Virus record (IMG/VR): IMGVR_UViG_3300020034_000007
Span: 16,909-80,908 of that record
Length of the DNA: 64,000 nt
From: a virus
Strand: one strand, 5' to 3'
Under the pieces are notes generated by a model. It worked only from the letters and a program-made list of their open reading frames with translations. It did no database searches and was not told the DNA's origin. Positions 16,383-25,126 of the stretch are shown one piece after another (positions within the stretch are counted from its first letter, which is position 1; the number at the start of each line of letters is the position of its first letter). A program made the position numbers and the translations under genes.

Positions 16383-19290
16383 GATTGCTCCTGTCAGTTC
16401 GGAGATGACTCGGGAAGTTAACGCCAAACCTCTCGCCCGCTGACTGCGCTGGAGCCTTCAGTCCACCACTGCCAGCCTTGCGTACCTGTGCGATTAGCTC
16501 TGCGAAACCTTCGCTGACACCTTCGGTATGCTGACTAGTATCACGTCCTCCGTACCCGGAGTCCAGTGATGACCGCAACCCACGCCGGTATGAACGATCT
16601 CCAATCAAGTTAGAAACAACACCTGCTAATGCATCCGCTACGTCCTTTGATCCCTTAAGTGGATGATCTACCTTGCGACCATCAGTAGAAAGTTCCATCA
16701 ACTCCTTGATGACGATCTTGACAGCTGTATCATCACCCTTGTTAATAAACGTCATATACGGAGGAAACTCTAAACGCTCCTCATAGATTGCATCACGCAA
16801 ATCCTCGTAAGCAATCATGTTCTTGTCTACAGATAGATCATCTACCCAGAACTTCTTCTTGCGAAGTTGTTGCTTTGTATCCTGCGACTGGAAACCATCC
16901 ATCGATATCTTCTTGAGACGGAATCCAAACTCATCACGAAGTCTATAAATGACACGTCGCACATCACCAAAGAAGATTTCCGTACCCGGCATTGCTTTCA
17001 GTCTACCGAGGAAATCGATAACAATGAGTGGCTTTAGCTCACCATCAACCTCTGTCAATTCAGCAACGTGACCCATGACAATTCCCAGCGCATCCCCTTC
17101 GGAAGAATACGCATAGTCGATATGCATATTGCGCTTGCGTGGATCATCGTGCCCACGGAACCAATCTTCGAATTCCAACACCGAGGGATTAATGCCTACC
17201 GGAGAAACCTCACCGTGTCGCTCTATCCATCGTTCCTCGCATAGCTCGATCTTGTCCACCAGTGAAATGAACGGATCACTCACCGCTGGTGGAATACCAG
17301 CTAGGTCACGCAGTGCCTTCTCTGGATTATTTTCAAAACTCTTCTGAAACATTGTCGGAATCTCCAACAGTGTCTCAATTTTACCGGGCGCCAACATTGC
17401 CCCAACCATCTTAGGGATAATCTGACGACGCTTGAAATCGTAATAGAATGAATTACGAGTACCATCATCTGCTGTATAACGCGCCCACCCCAACGACTCC
17501 CACAGAGTCATACGGCAAGTATAAGCATTCGGATCGGTAGTAAATTCAGCAAACTTCTTGGACGCAAATCCATTGGCCTTCTTCATCTGACCAATACAAA
17601 TCAGCAATCCTCTATCTTCGAACCGCGAGAAAATCCTTCCATGGATCGTGTCGTAGCCTACCTCAGCATAATCCTTATCCTTTGTTTGCTTGTGAGAATC
17701 CATCTCGTCTAGAATCCCACCAAGGATGTTATAACCTTCGAACGTTGTTTCAGATGAGTCACCAGGAAGAATCCAAATATCCTTCTGGGGAAATCGAATC
17801 TGCTTAGTGAACTTCTCGTCATATGGAGCATTCTCAATAAACCAAACAGAGTGCTTAATACGAGCGAAAATGTCACCGAAGATAACTTCACGAGCATTTG
17901 TCTCGGATGTCGACATCTGCATGAATGCAATACGTGACCCAGGAAGCAGGCTGAAGTAATCCTGCGGATCATTCAAGCAGAGCACCCAGTGCACCATATA
18001 AGGAATAGCGATCGAAGCTAAAGTCGTATTATGCGTAACTATAAAGTCTTTGGTCACATAGAGCTGATCTAATGCATCTACCTTAATACAGCGACCTGGG
18101 CCACGGTCAATCTTTTCAACCTTAACTATCGATCTCGCTGGTCGCTGATTAGTTCTAGGACTCCAATTAGCGACTTTGCGAGGTAGACTAAAGGGGCACT
18201 CCTGATCCATATTCAGATGGACCTGATACTCCATAACTCCTCTACGGTCGAACTTCGTTACAGTGCAATACCCACCGAGAGAACGAACTAACTCTGCTAC
18301 ATCATCAGCAAGTTGTCTAGAACTTGTAGAGTACACTTGAGTATTTTTGCCGAAAGCCGATCCGTCATTATCCATCAAACCACGTAGCAATTCCCAGCGA
18401 TCCTGAATAGAAGCGCGCAAATAAATCTCGGGTATAAACTTCTCGCAAGAAGATTTACCATATAATTCCAGTGCCTCTAGCGTATTCAGAATTGGGTTAG
18501 AATTCAACCTTCGCAGAGTGCCGTCAGCCTTTATCGTAAACTTCAGATACCCTCCATCTGTTAAATGAACAGCATTTTTTCTTAGGAGTTCTTCAAGTCT
18601 ATCAGCATTCCATCTATCCTGCGTGCTAAACGAAATACTTCTCCGTGTCATTCCACCATTAGCCAACAAGGCACCTAGAGCCCAAGGATGAATTGGAAGT
18701 TCACCCTGATACTCATATTCTACAGGAAGTACAATTGGAATTCGATACTTGTAGTTACTACCGGCAAACTGAAGTTGTTGTCGACTTAAGTACTCCGTGG
18801 TTACAACTTGAGACTTAAACTGCCCGTATGAACTCTTGTAACTGACTTTCCAAAGATGATCGGCACCTGCGTCTACCCAAGTACCATCCTTAAAGGAGAG
18901 TCTGTAATATTGAATATCTTCGTTATCAAAAACACCAAGAACTTGTGTTGCCTTTCCATCGCTTCCTATTACAGAATCACCAACTCTGAGTGCTCGATTT
19001 TCTACCCACCCGGTCGGTGTTAAGATTAATTCTTCCGGACGCAAATTCTTGCCGATACCAATAGCACCCGTAAAGATAGCACGCTGTACCTGAGCAATAC
19101 GATAAGTACTTACATCCTTGCCGAAGATTTCAACGAGAGCCTGTCGCACGCCAGGTCGAATCTTGGACGCAATATCCAGGTAACCTACACCGAGAAACTC
19201 TTCGATGGTCGCCGGCCGTTGCCAAAACTCGGGATGATCCTTGAGCCACTGAAGCTCGTAGGCAGTTCTGACTGGATCAAACTCGGTCAT
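16369..19290 (-). CDS. terL: Terminase large subunit precursor containing an intein
   Basis: 973-residue precursor. Residues 75-81 (GAIGIGK) and 422-423 (TT) form the Walker A P-loop of the packaging ATPase, but are separated by a 340-residue intein (82-421). After splicing the mature enzyme would be 633 residues. Downstream segments match TerL: LDEMDS (Walker B-like, GGILDEMDS), DPFISL, and the nuclease-type MHIDYAYSSEGDALG with acidic residues. The enzyme translocates and cuts phage DNA at the portal. Unspliced protein would be inactive, since the P-loop is broken. AAAGGAG is 11 nt before the ATG. Confidence 0.92.
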   Translation of the reverse strand: MTEFDPVRTAYELQWLKDHPEFWQRPATIEEFLGVGYLDIASKIRPGVRQALVEIFGKDVSTYRIAQVQRAIFTGAIGIGKNLRPEELILTPTGWVENRALRVGDSVIGSDGKATQVLGVFDNEDIQYYRLSFKDGTWVDAGADHLWKVSYKSSYGQFKSQVVTTEYLSRQQLQFAGSNYKYRIPIVLPVEYEYQGELPIHPWALGALLANGGMTRRSISFSTQDRWNADRLEELLRKNAVHLTDGGYLKFTIKADGTLRRLNSNPILNTLEALELYGKSSCEKFIPEIYLRASIQDRWELLRGLMDNDGSAFGKNTQVYSTSSRQLADDVAELVRSLGGYCTVTKFDRRGVMEYQVHLNMDQECPFSLPRKVANWSPRTNQRPARSIVKVEKIDRGPGRCIKVDALDQLYVTKDFIVTHNTTLASIAIPYMVHWVLCLNDPQDYFSLLPGSRIAFMQMSTSETNAREVIFGDIFARIKHSVWFIENAPYDEKFTKQIRFPQKDIWILPGDSSETTFEGYNILGGILDEMDSHKQTKDKDYAEVGYDTIHGRIFSRFEDRGLLICIGQMKKANGFASKKFAEFTTDPNAYTCRMTLWESLGWARYTADDGTRNSFYYDFKRRQIIPKMVGAMLAPGKIETLLEIPTMFQKSFENNPEKALRDLAGIPPAVSDPFISLVDKIELCEERWIERHGEVSPVGINPSVLEFEDWFRGHDDPRKRNMHIDYAYSSEGDALGIVMGHVAELTEVDGELKPLIVIDFLGRLKAMPGTEIFFGDVRRVIYRLRDEFGFRLKKISMDGFQSQDTKQQLRKKKFWVDDLSVDKNMIAYEDLRDAIYEERLEFPPYMTFINKGDDTAVKIVIKELMELSTDGRKVDHPLKGSKDVADALAGVVSNLIGDRSYRRGLRSSLDSGYGGRDTSQHTEGVSEGFAELIAQVRKAGSGGLKAPAQSAGERFGVNFPSHLRTDRSNRASS
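18028..19047 (-). other. Class 3-type intein inside TerL P-loop
   Basis: 340 residues. The N-terminal block (NLRPEELILTPTGW, RVGDSVIGSDG) matches intein block A, but residue 1 is Asn instead of the usual Cys or Ser. Trp66 (ADHLWKV), Cys320 (GRCIKVD) and the Thr after Asn340 (VTHN|T) give the W-C-T triplet that defines class 3 inteins, in which the block F Cys is the nucleophile. A LAGLIDADG-type endonuclease domain is present: LGALLANGG (~residue 124) and LLRGLMDNDGS (~220). The first motif has Asn where the catalytic Asp belongs. Confidence 0.88.
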
Positions 19291-19469
19291 ACTAAACCAA
19301 TCTCCTTTAGTATGACTCCGAAATCCTCATCTGACGCCAAGTCTAATAAAGCTTCCTTGGCGTCAGACAAATCACGCGGTGCCAGAACTCGACAGATCAA
19401 GATTATCGCATCTACCAAACCAACCGTAATACCTTCTTCTAATCTACAGTCGATTTGTTTATCACTCAT
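19287..19469 (-). CDS. Small hypothetical protein upstream of terminase
   Basis: 60 residues from ATG 19469, overlapping the preceding stop by 8 nt; the longer upstream start is unlikely. Mostly helical and acidic at the C-terminus (SDAKEALLDLASDEDFG). The stop overlaps the terminase start, so all are co-translated. Size, charge and position would suit a terminase small subunit, but no DNA-binding motif is visible. Confidence 0.6.
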   Translation of the reverse strand: MSDKQIDCRLEEGITVGLVDAIILICRVLAPRDLSDAKEALLDLASDEDFGVILKEIGLV

Positions 19470-19884
19470 TAAGCTCGCCACGAAAAGATGTCCTACGATC
19501 CTTGTCAGTTCCAACCTCGCGGATCATGTAAGGATCATTACCCGGACCATGACTTGGCGCATATGGCTTCTCGCCATAGATCGTAAAGTGCTCGCAATCC
19601 TCATGCCTGGAAACTTCCATACACCTGTCTAGTAACCAGCGCTGCCACGAACGCCGATCATAAGCAGCAGGAGGTACGGGGAAGTAATGCACAACTGAAC
19701 GCATCTTGCTATGGTCATAAGAATCTGGTTCAGTAATATGAACAACTAAAGTCAGACCAGTAGAGCCCTGGCCTCGATCAAGATCCTCCAGAGTGAATGA
19801 CCAGTTTGGTCTATGCTTGAAACCCTGAATCAAGTCACCAAGCTCGTAGGGATATGGAGCAACCTGTCTCATCTTGTCCGACAC
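19462..19884 (-). CDS. Conserved actinophage protein of unknown function
   Basis: 140 residues. It carries a run of conserved features of a family common next to actinophage terminases: VVHYFPVPPAAYDRRSW, RWLLDRCMEVSRHED and PYAPSHGPGNDPY. The strong conservation of Trp, His and Pro suggests a structural or enzymatic core, but the role is not established. It overlaps the next gene by 8 nt and starts 46 nt after the 487-residue gene. Confidence 0.75.
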   Translation of the reverse strand: MSDKMRQVAPYPYELGDLIQGFKHRPNWSFTLEDLDRGQGSTGLTLVVHITEPDSYDHSKMRSVVHYFPVPPAAYDRRSWQRWLLDRCMEVSRHEDCEHFTIYGEKPYAPSHGPGNDPYMIREVGTDKDRRTSFRGELNE

Positions 19885-19929
19885 GACTTCTCCTCTATAT
19901 GAGTATCTCGCACAGACTCTTCGATAAAG

Positions 19930-21378
19930 CTAGAAAGGCAGGTTGGGCATCGGTACCACGTTGGGCGGACTTTGCCTGCTGGTGGTATCGACACTGCTGA
20001 TAACAGTTCCTTCGACTTCTCTCGGTTGAGCCCCACCACGAGTCAGAATCCCTTCAATCATCTGCGGAGAAATTTCATCCCGCTTGTAGCCCTGTTGTTC
20101 CAACTCGCGAATCGCGGCGGCGACAATCTGACGTGGATCACCAAAGGCAATCGAAGCATTACCGCCTGAACCAACATTAACCTGAACCTTCGGCGACCGA
20201 AGAGTCGGATCAATCAGCTTCGCCAGGTGTTCACCCTGATCAGAAATGGTCTTAGCAATACGAGTCACTTCAGGATCAAGACCCATATACTCTTCCATCT
20301 CCAGTCCCTTTTCTAGCCGATTAGACTGGATCTGTACTACCGCAGCCAGGCCATCGATAATCGAATCGACATCACGAGTACGAAAGTAGGATGAAAGTTC
20401 CTTCGGCTCAGACTTAGGCACAGTACATACCGACCCTTCGCGATAGAACTTACAGACTACATTAAATGAACAGGAATTGCAAACGTACTTATCTCCCGGC
20501 TTGGGGTCTAGCTTAATCTTACTCTTAGAATTCCTCATAAACAGATTTAAAGATTCTTCAGGTTCGTAATTCGCATCTGGTGTACTACTGTCAACAGTAC
20601 TAGATTTAAAGGATAACTTGATATCCTTGTTAAAGTATTGAGACCCCCACCGAGCTGCACGGATATTAAACATACATCGATTGCGAGGATCCATAAGATC
20701 GACTGGCTTGAATCCCATAAGGCGAATCCACTCACGGTATGGCTCTACGTTCTGCTTTGTTGGATTCAGCAACTTTCCAGTAGGAAGATGAATCTCACCC
20801 ATCGCAGCACGATTCCTGGCCTCCCAATCAAAGGCCTTGAATCCAATACGATTAAGAAGCACCCACCCTGATGGTCCATGGATGTGCAAAATAGCTTCTG
20901 GGTATTCATCCTGAAGCTCCTTGCAGAACCTCAAAAACATCTTACCTGGACCCATCTTAAGATCAGGAAAGTTCATCACAATAACTCTATGTTCCTGACC
21001 ATAAACTGGACGCTCCAAGACGTCAGTCTCATCGTCTGCGCAAAGTTCAAGATCTTTACCAACATCGTTAGCCATATAGCTTTCAAGTACAGCCTCATCC
21101 TCGCCATATTGCCAGGTTGGATAAACTGCAATGGGATCATGCTGTGTAGGACTGTACTCAGCTGTACCCTGTGTTCCACAGACCATAAGTCTATAAGGAA
21201 CAGTAGAGCCGCCGAAATAAAGGTTAGCCCATCCCTGAACATCTTTAATCTTCTTGCGGACAATCCAGCCGTAATCAAAGATTACATTTCGCTCGTTACA
21301 CTCTAAGAGTTCTTTGATATAATTGGACGGATTCCGCCACCAGAGTTCGCTAGTCACGTAAGCCACCGTAACCGCCAT
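19930..21378 (-). CDS. Conserved protein with Cys cluster and NLPF C-terminus
   Basis: About 482 residues from ATG 21378; a TTG at 21393 is the alternative. Residues ~25-230 resemble a phage family with conserved YGWIVRKKI, WANLYFGGSTVPYRLMVCG and LHIHGPSGWVLLNRIG segments. Residues ~305-325 contain CNSCSFNVVCKFYREGSVC, a likely four-Cys metal site. The C-terminal tip reads PNLPF, similar to SSB-type interaction tails. It starts the leftward late operon next to the divergent region, 16 nt inside a 15-bp hairpin. Function unknown. Confidence 0.75.
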   Translation of the reverse strand: MAVTVAYVTSELWWRNPSNYIKELLECNERNVIFDYGWIVRKKIKDVQGWANLYFGGSTVPYRLMVCGTQGTAEYSPTQHDPIAVYPTWQYGEDEAVLESYMANDVGKDLELCADDETDVLERPVYGQEHRVIVMNFPDLKMGPGKMFLRFCKELQDEYPEAILHIHGPSGWVLLNRIGFKAFDWEARNRAAMGEIHLPTGKLLNPTKQNVEPYREWIRLMGFKPVDLMDPRNRCMFNIRAARWGSQYFNKDIKLSFKSSTVDSSTPDANYEPEESLNLFMRNSKSKIKLDPKPGDKYVCNSCSFNVVCKFYREGSVCTVPKSEPKELSSYFRTRDVDSIIDGLAAVVQIQSNRLEKGLEMEEYMGLDPEVTRIAKTISDQGEHLAKLIDPTLRSPKVQVNVGSGGNASIAFGDPRQIVAAAIRELEQQGYKRDEISPQMIEGILTRGGAQPREVEGTVISSVDTTSRQSPPNVVPMPNLPF

Positions 21379-21691
21379 ATGGACTAGAAGCAAAGTATTG
21401 CCCGGTAAAAAATCCGCGACGCTCGGACCTTACCGGGCAATACTTGTCTAGGAGATGCTAGGCGGGGAGGGTCAGTCTCGACACCTCCCTCCCCGCCTGC
21501 AGGTGGCCTACCCCTGGGGTGGGTCTGCGCATTGCCTACCCTACACGTGCGCACGCGGACCCCGCAACGGCCGACACGCCGGACCCGTGGGCCGCGTGGA
21601 CATGATCACCCACCACCCGATAGGCTAGGGGTCCGCGCTTCGCACGCGCGAATTTAACAACGGGCCAAATGGTCTATCTGGGGAGACAGCC
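21379..21691. promoter_or_regulatory. Divergent regulatory region with two hairpins
   Basis: About 310 bp between divergent operons. Perfect hairpin 21394-21408/21430-21444 (15 bp) overlaps the leader of the leftward gene. A second hairpin 21460-21471/21487-21498 (12 bp, very GC-rich) follows. From 21500 to 21650 the DNA is unusually GC-rich with a 9-bp inverted repeat (21555-21563/21628-21636). No clear -35/-10 pair was found for either direction. Confidence 0.65.
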
Positions 21692-22504
21692 TTGAGCGAA
21701 GAACTGGCTAACGCTATTGCCAAAAGGTTCTTGGCTCGGAGAGATGTAAAAGCCGTTCAGTACAGCAATGGCGCATACTCACCGATCCGCGAACCGTGGA
21801 CACGCGAAGATCTCGATAATCACCTCGCTGGCACAAGGACATTCGGCCACTATCTGATTAATCCAGAAGATCGATGCAAACTACTTTGCTTTGACGTCGA
21901 CCTGGAAAAGGATGGTGTGCTACCATGGGATCCAGAGTGTAGTACCTGGTTCACTGTAGCCGAAGAAAAAGACGCCAATGGTTCTGTTGTTCCCACCTCG
22001 GGTCTTCGTGGTGCCTGGCATGACAGATCTCATCCGGGGCGTATCTGGATGAAGACTCAATTTAAGCTCATGGCGAACATCCTTGCTACCGGAATCAAAG
22101 ACCACTTAGGCATCGATGTAGCTGTCGCCTATTCGGGCAATAAGGGCGTCCACGTCTACGGCTTCTTTGGTAAGGAAATCGATTCTGACGCTGCCCGTGA
22201 AGGGGCGTTAATCGTACTAGACTCAATCGGTGAATTCCACGCCAGTCGCGGTCAGGTCTTCTTCAAGCATAACGATGAAAACTACATCACAGGCTTTCCA
22301 AATCTTAGTATTGAAATATACCCCAAGCAAGATTCCATAGCTAACAAAGATCTCGGCAACCTTCTTAGACTTCCCCTTGGTCGTAATCAGAAGTCCCCAC
22401 AGGACCCTACGTTCTTTGTTGACATGAGCACCGGGGCAGATCAGTTCGGTCCCGTTGATGCCCTCAAGGCGATGTCGCCTGGTTACGATGCTTGGACGGC
22501 CTAG
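21692..22504 (+). CDS. Archaeo-eukaryotic-type (AEP) primase
   Basis: 270 residues, TTG start with CTGGGGAG eight bases upstream. Catalytic-core motifs of AEP primase-polymerases are in order: FDVD (Asp68, Asp70), SGNKGVHV (Ser148 to His154) and a later acidic residue in SIEIYPKQ (Glu208). LLRLPLGRNQ follows, as in LigD-like and phage AEPs. It would make primers for phage replication, and the next gene is a CHC2/helicase protein. It is the first gene of a rightward replication operon. Confidence 0.85.
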   Translation: MSEELANAIAKRFLARRDVKAVQYSNGAYSPIREPWTREDLDNHLAGTRTFGHYLINPEDRCKLLCFDVDLEKDGVLPWDPECSTWFTVAEEKDANGSVVPTSGLRGAWHDRSHPGRIWMKTQFKLMANILATGIKDHLGIDVAVAYSGNKGVHVYGFFGKEIDSDAAREGALIVLDSIGEFHASRGQVFFKHNDENYITGFPNLSIEIYPKQDSIANKDLGNLLRLPLGRNQKSPQDPTFFVDMSTGADQFGPVDALKAMSPGYDAWTA

Positions 22505-22506
22505 GA

Positions 22507-24330
22507 ATGACTGTACCTAATCTTGACAAATTTGAAGCTGCGATCGCTGCACGCCGTGCCGAGAAAGAGGCACGACAGGAGTTTCAAAGAATCAAGAAGG
22601 CTACAGCTGACCCTGACCTTGTTCCACAATTACAGTTTGAACGCAAGCCCGAAGATGACCTGATCGATCAGGCGCTAACCAACCTATCGATAGTTGAGGC
22701 GTACAATCGCTGGTGCGGCAAGATGAAGCCAGCTAAGCGCTCAGGTCAAACTGAAGGTGTCATGATCTCGTGCCCTATTCCGGGGCACAGAGACTCTAAT
22801 CCCAGTGCATGGGCCAATACCGAGAAGAATACCTGGTTCTGTGGAGCCTGTAATACCGGCGGTGACATCTACGATATTGCTGCTTACCACTTGAATCTGC
22901 CTGTACCTGGTTACAAAGAAGGTAAGCAGTTCCACGATCTTCGTAGGTCAATGGTTCAAGATCTTGGCTACGTCGTCCAGAGATCAGATGATATCAAGAT
23001 TCCGGATAACATCTACAAGCCAGCACCAGTAACAGAGATTATTGACAACTCGCCATCGATTGAAGAACTAGAAGCAGAGATTTTCCCTAGCCTTAACTGG
23101 CGTGATATTGTTCCAGAAGATAGCTTCATCTATCAGTATGTGAATGCCTGTTCGATAGATGATGCCGCAGAAGAATACCACTTCTGGAACGCTATGGTGG
23201 CAGTTGGTTTAGCTGTAGGTCGAGATGTAAGTCTCATGGACTTCAAGCCGGTCTATGGCAACCTGCTACTATGCCTACTTGGTAAGTCAGGTGACCGAAA
23301 GTCTCGATCTCAAGGACACCTTAAGACTTTACTGGAAATGGCTATACCATACGATTATTCTAGTGACGTCTCTAAAGGTATCAAACCAATTCAGGGTACA
23401 GCATCTGGTGAAGCCTTGATTCGTGGATTCTACCGCCCAATCTTTGACAGTATGAATCCAAAGATGGTTCTTGATTATTCAAGAATCCGTGGTCTGGTAG
23501 AGTTTCCAGAACTCTCTAGCCTTATTCATAGAACCGAAAGAATGGGCTCTACTCTTAAAGATATACTTCTTCAGTTCTCTGACGGAGATGATCGCATCTC
23601 GAATCACTCCATTACCAATGGAGAGAGTTTTGCCAAGCATTCGTTCGCATCAGTAATTACTACCACCCAGCCCGATTCACTGAAACATCTCATTAGCGAA
23701 GAAGATACTGGTAATGGTTTTCTGAATCGCTGGCTGTTTGCATCTGGTACACCAAAGAAAAAGATTGCAGTAGGTGGAGCAACTATCGATCTACTAGACG
23801 CAGGAGTCTCACTGCAGAATATCCACGGTCAACTGCCGCGCTCTGTGGGATGGAGCGAAAATGGACTCAAGGCTTTCTCGGACCACTTCTATACAGAGCT
23901 AGACGACATTGCTGACAAGAGTCCAATCCTTACGAGGTTGGATCTTCTCGAAAAGAAACTACTTTTATTGCTAGCAATAAACGAAAACCTTAATGAAATC
24001 GATGAGTCTACAGTAGAGTCAATGCTCAAGATGCACAGTTATCTGCTGAGTACATACGAGACAACAGCACGTAACACAGTACGACAGAGTATCAATGGCG
24101 AGATTTACAACGAACTCATCAGGCACATTCAGAGACTAACGCCAAAGATGCCCTTCGGGCCCACTAAGAAAAATATCAAAGACCGTCTAGCTCGTAAGAA
24201 TTATGATCCAGCAGTAGTTCAAAAGATGTTCGAATTACTTTCCAAAAATGATGATATACAAATTTCTAAGGGTGACGACAACAAGCCTGGTCCAAAAACC
24301 GATCACTTCAAGTGGATCGGAACTAGCTAA
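22507..24330 (+). CDS. Primase zinc-finger / helicase (DUF3987-like) protein
   Basis: 607 residues. Residues 89-115 form a CHC2-type zinc finger (Cys89, His94, Cys112, Cys115; FCGACNTGGD). Residues 259-266 (GKSGDRKS) are a P-loop, with helicase-like flanks of the DUF3987 type. It probably works with the AEP primase encoded just upstream to load on single-stranded DNA, unwind and prime. ATG 22507 has AGGA immediately before it; a TTG at 22492 overlapping the previous gene is an alternative. It ends a few bases into the convergent minus-strand gene. Confidence 0.8.
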   Translation: MTVPNLDKFEAAIAARRAEKEARQEFQRIKKATADPDLVPQLQFERKPEDDLIDQALTNLSIVEAYNRWCGKMKPAKRSGQTEGVMISCPIPGHRDSNPSAWANTEKNTWFCGACNTGGDIYDIAAYHLNLPVPGYKEGKQFHDLRRSMVQDLGYVVQRSDDIKIPDNIYKPAPVTEIIDNSPSIEELEAEIFPSLNWRDIVPEDSFIYQYVNACSIDDAAEEYHFWNAMVAVGLAVGRDVSLMDFKPVYGNLLLCLLGKSGDRKSRSQGHLKTLLEMAIPYDYSSDVSKGIKPIQGTASGEALIRGFYRPIFDSMNPKMVLDYSRIRGLVEFPELSSLIHRTERMGSTLKDILLQFSDGDDRISNHSITNGESFAKHSFASVITTTQPDSLKHLISEEDTGNGFLNRWLFASGTPKKKIAVGGATIDLLDAGVSLQNIHGQLPRSVGWSENGLKAFSDHFYTELDDIADKSPILTRLDLLEKKLLLLLAINENLNEIDESTVESMLKMHSYLLSTYETTARNTVRQSINGEIYNELIRHIQRLTPKMPFGPTKKNIKDRLARKNYDPAVVQKMFELLSKNDDIQISKGDDNKPGPKTDHFKWIGTS

Positions 24331-24530
24331 TCCCACACTATTCTGGTCCGGCCTGAATGGCCATGGACAGCTTCAACTGACTTAATGCCACGCCAATGAA
24401 TAGTGAGCGTCGGCCATTCGCCTATCCACCTTAGGAACGCCAGGCCAAAGAAGGCGTATCCTCGGGCGATGTATCCAGTCCCAGAGACGCCGGATACATC
24501 TTCGTCTCGAATCAAGCGAAACGTACGCAC
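24327..24530 (-). CDS. Small hypothetical protein
   Basis: 67 residues, GTG start with AGGGG six bases upstream. It contains aromatic and Arg-rich stretches and a hydrophobic centre (GYAFFGLAFLRWIGEWPTLTI). Last gene of the 24327-28739 minus cluster, ending 4 nt inside the convergent primase gene. No family recognised. Confidence 0.6.
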   Translation of the reverse strand: MRTFRLIRDEDVSGVSGTGYIARGYAFFGLAFLRWIGEWPTLTIHWRGIKSVEAVHGHSGRTRIVWD

Positions 24531-24533
24531 AGG

Positions 24534-24728
24534 TTACCCCTCAAGGTGGATTGACCCACTCGTGAGAATATAACCCGCTAACCAGAGGCTTTCAAGCCTA
24601 GTGAATCCTGCCGTTTGAAACGACAGAAACGCCTCATGAACAGCTGCTACGCTATCGCCTAGAGGACTCTCGCCAAACTGCTGGCTCATCTCTTCAGCCT
24701 TGGCTCGGATCTCTTCCTCACTTGCCAT
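24534..24728 (-). CDS. Small hypothetical protein, helical
   Basis: 64 residues. The N-terminal half is Glu/Ala-rich and helical (EEEIRAKAEEMSQQFGE), the rest mixed hydrophobic (SLWLAGYILTSG). It overlaps the end of the preceding small gene by 11 nt and is followed by a 3-nt gap to the next. Probably expressed with the cluster. Unknown function. Confidence 0.62.
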   Translation of the reverse strand: MASEEEIRAKAEEMSQQFGESPLGDSVAAVHEAFLSFQTAGFTRLESLWLAGYILTSGSIHLEG

Positions 24729-24858
24729 TCTTCTTGTCCTCTCTTGCGGCCTTCTTCTCGTATCTATTCAGCCTTCTCTGTGCCTTTTTTAACTTTCTGT
24801 ACGAGTCTTTGGCAGCTTCTGCCTGTGGATCAGGATCAGGACCCCAGATTTGTGCCAT
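24718..24858 (-). CDS. Small Lys-rich hypothetical protein
   Basis: 46 residues from ATG 24858 with AGGAGGG seven bases upstream. A WGPDPDPQAEAAKDS start is followed by a very basic helical region (KLKKAQRRLNRYEKKAAR). Such tiny basic proteins are common in early phage regions; it may bind nucleic acid. Function unknown. Confidence 0.65.
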   Translation of the reverse strand: MAQIWGPDPDPQAEAAKDSYRKLKKAQRRLNRYEKKAAREDKKNGK

Positions 24859-24872
24859 CTGTGCATTCCCTC

Positions 24873-25121
24873 CTAGGTATGGATAGGTTTGGGCGCCGGT
24901 AGCTCCGCAGTGATCACCGTTCGGCCGGATAGGACGGCACCACGGCGTGCCGGATCGATCCATGAATGCCATTCCGTGCCGTCATTGCACTCATGCCAGT
25001 TCAGTGGGTGAGTCTTGCGCTTCATGCACCGAAGCCAGGCATGCTCTTGGTCGAAAGAGGTACAACGAACCTCATCCTTAAGCGGGGGGAGGCTTCTTTT
25101 CACTGATCCTACGCTTGACAC
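24873..25121 (-). CDS. Small hypothetical protein with Cys/His pattern
   Basis: 82 residues from GTG 25121, or 76 from GTG 25103, which has AGGA closely upstream. Cysteines and histidines in CTSFDQEHAWLRCMKRKTHPLNWHEC could bind zinc. It lies 6 nt downstream of the preceding gene. No recognised family; part of the small-gene minus cluster. Confidence 0.6.
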   Translation of the reverse strand: MSSVGSVKRSLPPLKDEVRCTSFDQEHAWLRCMKRKTHPLNWHECNDGTEWHSWIDPARRGAVLSGRTVITAELPAPKPIHT

Positions 25122-25126
25122 AGGTT

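Noticed and set aside
16383-16427. TTG start for the portal gene
   Set aside because: Ribosome-binding-site spacing is only about one base; GTG 16382 has AGGAG at six bases.
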